This document shows positions 59,617 to 64,000 of a stretch of DNA of 64,000 bases, one piece after another. The notes beneath the pieces were generated by a model that was not told the DNA's origin, searched no databases, and saw only the letters and a list, made by a program, of their open reading frames with translations. The translations under genes were made by a program, and so were the position numbers. The stretch spans positions 124,001 through 188,000 of the forward strand of contig NZ_CP044130.1 in NCBI RefSeq assembly GCF_009617995.1, given 5' to 3'. How positions within the stretch are numbered: the stretch's first letter is position 1; the number at the start of each line of letters is the position of its first letter. This stretch comes from Halomicrobium sp. LC1Hm. GTDB taxonomy: Archaea > Halobacteriota > Halobacteria > Halobacteriales > Haloarculaceae.

Positions 59617-60675
59617 CTAGTCGGCTGTCGACGTCTGCTGACGACGTGTCACGCGCAGTGACGACAGCGCCGTATAGAGGATCGCCACGGCGACGACGAC
59701 CGCCGCGCCGACGACGAGCACCAGTCCGAGCAGTTCGAGCGTCGGGCTCCCGACGTAGGACCCGATCTCGCCGACGCCGACGGCAACGGCACCGACCAGC
59801 AACATGCCGCCGAAGTAGATCTTGATGCCGTCGGCGTCGACGACGGCGGTCGCGGCGGAGCCGATACGCGCACCGAGTGCGCTCCCGAACAGCAGCGGTG
59901 CGACGATACCGAGGTCGACGCCGCCACCCTGTCCGTAGAGGTAACTCCCGAGACCGCCGGAGAAGACGATCTCGAAGAGGTCCGTCCCGACGGCGACGGG
60001 CACGGGAACACCGATCGCGTAGATCATCGCCGGCATCCGGATGAATCCGCCACCGACGCCGAGAAAGCCCGACAGGAGGCCGGTCGCGAAGGCGACGGCC
60101 GTGATGACCCACGCGGACACGCGGATGTCGCCTCGGAGCGTCACCATCGGCGGAATCCGAACGGTTCGTTGAATCGTTTTTGCGACGTCGGGGATCTCGT
60201 ACTCGCTGAGGTCCTTGTCAGCAGCCTCGTGATCGATGCTATCCCCGCCGTCACCGCCCAGGGCGTCACGGGTCACCATCGCCCCGACGCCGCCAAGCAA
60301 GACGACGTACGCGACGCTGATGATCCCACCAGCCAGTCCCAGCGATTCGAGGTAGTAGACGCTGGCGCGCCCGGCCTCGATACCGATGGTCGTGCCGGTA
60401 ATCATGATCACGCCCAGCTTGTAGTCGACCTGCCCGAGATCGTGGTGCTTCAGGGTCGCGATGACGGCCGTCCCGAAGACGAACGCCATCCCGCTCCCGA
60501 CTGCGACGGGCGCAGGGTAATCGAGCATCAGCAGAGCGGGGGTGACGAGGAACGACCCGCCCATGCCGAAGAATCCGAACAGGACGCCCACGACGAGGCC
60601 GAATCCGACGAACAGCGCGAGCATTTCGGGGCTCGTCCCCAGGATCCCGGACCCGCCGAGCAGGCTATCGAGCAT
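59617..60675 (-). CDS. TauE/SafE-family sulfite/sulfonate exporter
   Basis: This is a 352-residue membrane protein with about nine helices and the family's two glycine-rich repeats GFFGMGGSFLVTPAL and GFLGVGGGFIRMPAM. It is a probable exporter of sulfite or a similar anion. The ATG at 60675 overlaps the stop of the small upstream gene (ATGCTCGATAG), implying coupling. Between the two halves there is an acidic cytoplasmic loop with DSIDHEAADKDLSEYEIPDV. Confidence 0.92.
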   Translation of the reverse strand: MLDSLLGGSGILGTSPEMLALFVGFGLVVGVLFGFFGMGGSFLVTPALLMLDYPAPVAVGSGMAFVFGTAVIATLKHHDLGQVDYKLGVIMITGTTIGIEAGRASVYYLESLGLAGGIISVAYVVLLGGVGAMVTRDALGGDGGDSIDHEAADKDLSEYEIPDVAKTIQRTVRIPPMVTLRGDIRVSAWVITAVAFATGLLSGFLGVGGGFIRMPAMIYAIGVPVPVAVGTDLFEIVFSGGLGSYLYGQGGGVDLGIVAPLLFGSALGARIGSAATAVVDADGIKIYFGGMLLVGAVAVGVGEIGSYVGSPTLELLGLVLVVGAAVVVAVAILYTALSSLRVTRRQQTSTAD

Positions 60676-60886
60676 TCGTCTCACCCCCCACGAGGAGCTT
60701 CATCAGATACGGTCCGAAGAGCCGTTCGAGACTCCCATAGCCCACGTACAGCACGATCGCCTCCAAGAGGATCGTGCCGATGAGCACTGCCGTTTCGGGG
60801 TCCCACGTGGGTATCTCTAGTCCAGCCATCGATTCTCCCTCTGACGTTCGACCGCGGAAATTCGTTGTTGGCACATTTCTGCTCAC
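60665..60886 (-). CDS. Small membrane protein upstream of TauE
   Basis: This is a single-helix protein ending in SLERLFGPYLMKLLVGGETNAR. The start is either the GTG at 60886 (73 residues; TATAAC lies 27 nt upstream, a leaderless arrangement) or the ATG at 60829 (54 residues, MAGLEIPTWDPETAVLIG). The hydrophobic segment is TAVLIGTILLEAIVLYVGYG. Such mini-proteins commonly precede TauE genes in haloarchaea and may be a subunit of the exporter. The dyad site at 60916 controls it. Confidence 0.75.
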   Translation of the reverse strand: MSRNVPTTNFRGRTSEGESMAGLEIPTWDPETAVLIGTILLEAIVLYVGYGSLERLFGPYLMKLLVGGETNAR

Positions 60887-60915
60887 CTCCCTCTATCCGG
60901 TTCGTCCCTATAACG

Positions 60916-60938
60916 GTTTTGGGAATACTATACAATAC
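60916..60938 (-). promoter_or_regulatory. Redox/sulfur dyad site 4: GTTTTG-N11-CAATAC
   Basis: It lies directly upstream of the TATAAC box of the small-protein/TauE operon, identical in half-sites to site 1. Confidence 0.65.
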
Positions 60939-61137
60939 TATATTCGAGTAACCTTCGCTGGAGTACCGATAACGTATAGAGAACGTATCCCCCTCTCGGC
61001 GGCGTTCCAAGCGCAGTTCGTCGCCTGGACTGTGGCTGTCGCTGTCACACGTTGGAGTGCTCGACCGAGAGCTATCGTAACAATTGAAACGATTGACACA
61101 CCGATCGCACTGCTGTCTCGGGTGTGCATTGACTTTC

Positions 61138-61217
61138 ATACTGCCGGCTGTACGTCTGTGAAGAATTTCGCGACCACGGGGTCGCGAATATCTTGAAACA
61201 GTGACAGCCGGCAGTAT
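61138..61217. repeat. Palindromic repeat element, copy 7
   Basis: Left end ATACTGCCGGCTGTACG, right end AGTGACAGCCGGCAGTAT, inner hairpin TTTCGCGACC/GGGTCGCGAA. It lies in the 384-bp gap between the TauE operon and the PiT gene; the rest of the gap holds no gene that I can support. Confidence 0.75.
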
Positions 61218-61270
61218 CAATGGCTACTATACTGGGGTGTCTGTCACCGAGGGATATTGTGTCGGCCCTG

Positions 61271-62446
61271 CTACAGCAGCAGGTCCGCGGCGGCGTACGC
61301 GAGCACGAACGAGAGGCCGAACGACCCTGCCCACGCTCCCACAGTCACGAGTATCTTCCGTGCGTCGACCGCGTCGCGTCCGCCGACGGCGGCACCGCTT
61401 CCGATGATGGCGCTGACGACGATCTCGTTGAACGACACCGGAACGCCCAGCAGGACGGCCAGTTGTGCGATCAGGAACGACGGCACGAGTGCCGAAATGG
61501 AGCGTCGCGGTCCCAGCGAGGAGTAGTCCTGTGCCAGCGACTTGATCATTCGAGGCGCGCCCGTCCACGACCCGGCGAGCATCCCCAGCCCGCCGCCGAC
61601 GAGCACGGTCATCGTCGACACCATCCCGATCTCGTCGAGCAGGGGCAGCAACGGCCCGACGGCGAGGCCGACCTGACTCCCGCCCGCGGAGAAGGCGACG
61701 AGTGAGCCCAGCGCGAGCAGTACGCGCCGCAGGCCGCCGCGTTCGTCACGGCGAATGTCCCACCGGACGACGGCGGCGACGGCCAGCGCGACGACGCCGG
61801 TCACGACGAGCCCCGACGCGAGGCCGTCCACTGCCAGCACGCGTTGCCCGAGCCCGCGGACCGTCCCCGACGTGGTCCCCTCGCCGAGGAAGCTGAACTC
61901 GACGTTCGCGAGGACGGCACCGACGAGACCGGCGAGGGCCGGGATGCTGTCCCGCTCGGGAACGTCGGGACGGGGCAAGACGCTGGCGATGACGAACGCG
62001 ATGCCGCCGCCGATGACAGGCGTCAACACCCAGACGGCGGCGATCTGCTGGTACTTCGCCCAGACCGGCGTCCCGCCCAGCGCGAGGCCGACGCCGATGA
62101 CGGCACCCGTCACGGTGAACGCGGTCGCGATCGGATACCCCGTCGTGATCCCGACCGCCATCAGCCCCGCGCCCAGTACGAGCACGAGGATGACGCCGGC
62201 GACGGGCAGACTGATGCCGCCCACGAGACCGCTCCCGACCGCTTCCGAGACGCTCCCGCCCTGTGTGACCGCCCCTGCGAACCCGAAGATGCCGACCAGA
62301 AAGGCGGCCCGCATCGTCCCGATGGCGTTCGCGCCGACGGCCGGTGCGAAAGGGGTCGCGCCGCTCGATCCGGCACCGATGACCCACGCCATGAACAGGC
62401 TGGCGAGCGCTGCACCGACGAAGAGAGCGATGAGGGCGGGATCCAT
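61271..62446 (-). CDS. PiT-family anion transporter (phosphate or sulfate)
   Basis: This is a 391-residue membrane protein with about ten helices. The PiT signature GANAIGT occurs near the N-terminus (PAVGANAIGTMRAA) and its inverted repeat near the C-terminus (WTGAPRMIKSLAQ; GVPVSFNEIVVSAIIGSG). The PiT family includes phosphate carriers and the sulfate/thiosulfate permease CysP. Surrounded by sulfur genes it may carry a sulfur oxyanion; this is inference. It is followed upstream in the transcript by a YeeE gene with an 8-nt gap. Confidence 0.9.
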   Translation of the reverse strand: MDPALIALFVGAALASLFMAWVIGAGSSGATPFAPAVGANAIGTMRAAFLVGIFGFAGAVTQGGSVSEAVGSGLVGGISLPVAGVILVLVLGAGLMAVGITTGYPIATAFTVTGAVIGVGLALGGTPVWAKYQQIAAVWVLTPVIGGGIAFVIASVLPRPDVPERDSIPALAGLVGAVLANVEFSFLGEGTTSGTVRGLGQRVLAVDGLASGLVVTGVVALAVAAVVRWDIRRDERGGLRRVLLALGSLVAFSAGGSQVGLAVGPLLPLLDEIGMVSTMTVLVGGGLGMLAGSWTGAPRMIKSLAQDYSSLGPRRSISALVPSFLIAQLAVLLGVPVSFNEIVVSAIIGSGAAVGGRDAVDARKILVTVGAWAGSFGLSFVLAYAAADLLL

Positions 62447-62454
62447 GGAACTGG

Positions 62455-62916
62455 TCAGTCCGCGCCCGTTACGGCGGTGTCACGTGCCTGGCTGCGGCTC
62501 CGCCAGTATCCCTGAGCGTACGCGCCCAGGAACATCCCGGCCAGCGCCCAGAGGATCGTGACGTTGCCGACGCCCAGGCTCGCGTACGCGGCACCCGGAC
62601 AGATGCCCGAAAGCCCCCAGCCGACGCCGAAGATGGCACCCCCGACCAGGACGTTCCGATCGAACGGCTTCAGGCGACGCTCGTAGCGGTCACCCGTCAG
62701 GGGTGCCGCGTCCCGAATCCGGGGCAGCAGGGCGAACGCGATCCCGGAGACGATAGCGGCCCCGAACATCACGAACGGGAGGCCGAGGTCGTCGAACTGG
62801 AGGAAGTTCAGCACGACCTCCGGTCGCGCCATGTGGCTGAACCCGAGCCCGAAGCCGAACACGATGCCGCCGACGAAGATCAGCGGCTTGAACAGCGGGT
62901 GGCGGTCGTCGCTCAC
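62455..62916 (-). CDS. YeeE/YedE family membrane protein (second of a pair)
   Basis: This is a 153-residue protein with four hydrophobic helices. The conserved Cys is in GWGLSGICPGAAYASLGVGN. The start taken is the GTG at 62916 (VSDDRHPLFKPL), because codons before it lie in a short direct repeat of low-complexity composition. It pairs with the YeeE protein encoded at 63116; together they would form the two halves of a full-length YeeE thiosulfate/sulfur importer. Confidence 0.87.
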   Translation of the reverse strand: MSDDRHPLFKPLIFVGGIVFGFGLGFSHMARPEVVLNFLQFDDLGLPFVMFGAAIVSGIAFALLPRIRDAAPLTGDRYERRLKPFDRNVLVGGAIFGVGWGLSGICPGAAYASLGVGNVTILWALAGMFLGAYAQGYWRSRSQARDTAVTGAD

Positions 62917-63016
62917 GTGTCGCTCCCTCCGTTCGCTCCCGTTCGCGTCTGCCGAGGCCTCTCGCTGGTCGGCCTCGCTGCCCACGTGTCGCTCCCTCCG
63001 TTCGCTCCCGTTCGCG
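62914..63016. repeat. Direct repeat of 34 bp, period 69 bp, between the YeeE genes
   Basis: CACGTGTCGCTCCCTCCGTT and the next 14 bases are repeated exactly at 62914-62947 and 62983-63016. The repeat contains the GTG start codon of the downstream YeeE gene, so one copy is a duplicated start region. The remaining spacer up to 63115 (about 100 bp) has no gene. Confidence 0.75.
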
Positions 63017-63115
63017 CATTCCGAGACCCTCGCTGCTCACGGCTCACAGTCGTTCGCCGCTCGCTCTTCGAGGCGCGAACGTAGTGAGCACCTCGCACCG
63101 CTCGCGTCTCGCGCA

Positions 63116-63673
63116 TCACGGGCTCACCCCCAGCGCTGCGACGACCTGGGCGGTCCCGATGGCGACGGTCAGGAACGTCACCACGCCGACCAGCGACGTC
63201 TTCGACGCCGAGCCGACGCCGCAGACGCCGTGCCCGGACGTACAGCCCTTGCCGATTCGGGTGCCGATTCCGACGAGGATGCCGCCGAGGAACAGCCGCC
63301 ACGGCTGCACCTCTGTCATCCAGAGCGTCACCCCGGCGACCTCGTACAGCTGGCCGGTCGTCCCGGGTTCGTACAGCGAGCTCGTGACCAGCCCGGACTG
63401 GACGGTCGCCGCGAACGCCAGCCCGCCGAGGATGATGCCCAGCGTGAACACCACGCGCCAGTCCCGTGAGCCGACGTACCGCTGGAACCGCGACTGGTCG
63501 GAGACGTACGACAGCGTCGACTCCAGGAACGTACTCGCCCCGGCTGGGATACCCGTCCCGATGTAAATCAGAACGGTGCCGAGCCCGACGAGCAGTCCGC
63601 CGACGGCGTAGCGGCTGATCCCGTTGGGAAACAGCTCGGCGGTCACCTGAAGCGCGAGTGGATCAGTCACCAT
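63116..63673 (-). CDS. YeeE/YedE family membrane protein (thiosulfate/sulfur transport)
   Basis: This is a 185-residue protein with five hydrophobic segments. The family motif GTRIGKGCTSGHGVCGVGS carries two conserved cysteines thought to hand sulfur through the membrane in the thiosulfate importer TsuA. The start is the ATG at 63673, 8 nt after the stop of the MBL-fold gene, so the same operon. Confidence 0.92.
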   Translation of the reverse strand: MVTDPLALQVTAELFPNGISRYAVGGLLVGLGTVLIYIGTGIPAGASTFLESTLSYVSDQSRFQRYVGSRDWRVVFTLGIILGGLAFAATVQSGLVTSSLYEPGTTGQLYEVAGVTLWMTEVQPWRLFLGGILVGIGTRIGKGCTSGHGVCGVGSASKTSLVGVVTFLTVAIGTAQVVAALGVSP

Positions 63674-63681
63674 CGCCCGCC

Positions 63682-64000
63682 TCAGTCATCCGCCAGCGAG
63701 CCCTGGCTGGCGGCGCAGTTGTTCGGGCCGAGTTCGAGCGTGAACGCCTCCTCGTCGTCGACGGCGTTCTGTCCGAGGTTCGTCGCGATGATCTCTTCGT
63801 AGTTGGCCGGACGGGGCGGCATGTCCGAGAGGATCAGGTCGACGAAGTCGTCCTCGTCCATCGTGAGCGCGTCCATCTCGGCGACGAGCTCGCCGATGGG
63901 CGCGGTGTAGGTGCCGTCGTCGGCGGGCTCGGCGGCGTCGCTGAAGTGCGCGCCCCCGATTAGCGTGTCGTCGGGCAGCGTCAGCACGCGCTCCTGCAGG
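63682..64000 (-). CDS. MBL-fold persulfide dioxygenase-like protein, C-terminal part (runs off the window)
   Basis: The last 105 residues are in the window. LPDDTLIGGAHFSD contains the final metal-binding His of the metallo-beta-lactamase core, and LILSDMPPRPANYEEIIATN is the characteristic C-terminal stretch of ETHE1/persulfide-dioxygenase-type and glyoxalase-II-like haloarchaeal proteins. It would oxidise persulfide sulfur to sulfite, which TauE could export. First visible gene of the YeeE operon. Confidence 0.8.
   Translation of the reverse strand, partial: LQERVLTLPDDTLIGGAHFSDAAEPADDGTYTAPIGELVAEMDALTMDEDDFVDLILSDMPPRPANYEEIIATNLGQNAVDDEEAFTLELGPNNCAASQGSLADD

Overview
The window is chromosomal DNA of an extremely halophilic archaeon (class Halobacteria). 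The evidence is high GC, strongly acidic proteins, many genes with a TATA-like box about 27 nt upstream of the start codon (leaderless layout), Tat/lipobox-type secreted proteins, and a haloarchaeal 16S-23S-5S operon. A Haloarculaceae-type host is plausible but I could not test it.

Layout. 1-6.7 kb: a membrane protein pair, a secreted protein, a zinc-ribbon protein, superoxide dismutase, and a P1B metal ATPase preceded by an HTH regulator. 6.9-12.2 kb: an iron/siderophore ABC transporter operon with its putative regulator; both carry TTAGG-type inverted repeats at their promoters. 12.2-17.7 kb: the rRNA operon, with processing stems and two tRNA-like relics but no intact tRNA. 18-27 kb: broken gene halves, an SDR, squalene synthase, TetR, universal stress proteins and small membrane proteins. 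28-49.4 kb: a carbohydrate locus with IclR regulator, AKR and Gfo/MocA oxidoreductases, DUF2264, LarA-like protein, FAH hydrolase, glycerate kinase, GH88, sugar ABC importer, LacZ-type GH2 and a Tat-exported PL8 lyase interrupted by an in-frame TAG. Together these fit extracellular cleavage of a uronic-acid polysaccharide, import of oligosaccharides and cytoplasmic breakdown. 50.4-53.4 kb: proC-proB-proA. 53.4-64 kb: a sulfur/redox island (two thioredoxins, TusA, sulfide:quinone oxidoreductase-like protein with DUF1641, TauE, PiT-family carrier, two YeeE/YedE proteins, and an MBL-fold persulfide dioxygenase-like protein cut by the window edge).

Main discoveries. (1) Two unrelated genes are each broken into halves that lie 31.9 kb apart, at 18.1 and 50.0 kb. 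The breakpoints share a 14-bp inverted repeat, and re-inverting 18123-50036 rejoins both genes in frame: a clear inversion scar. (2) A 23-bp dyad, GTYTTG-N11-CAATAC, lies upstream of both thioredoxin genes, the TauE operon and the TusA/SQR operon, suggesting a sulfur/redox regulon. (3) A family of roughly 80-bp palindromic repeats abuts stop codons, and one copy supplies a TATA box. (4) The PL8 lyase has an amber codon inside an otherwise conserved reading frame.
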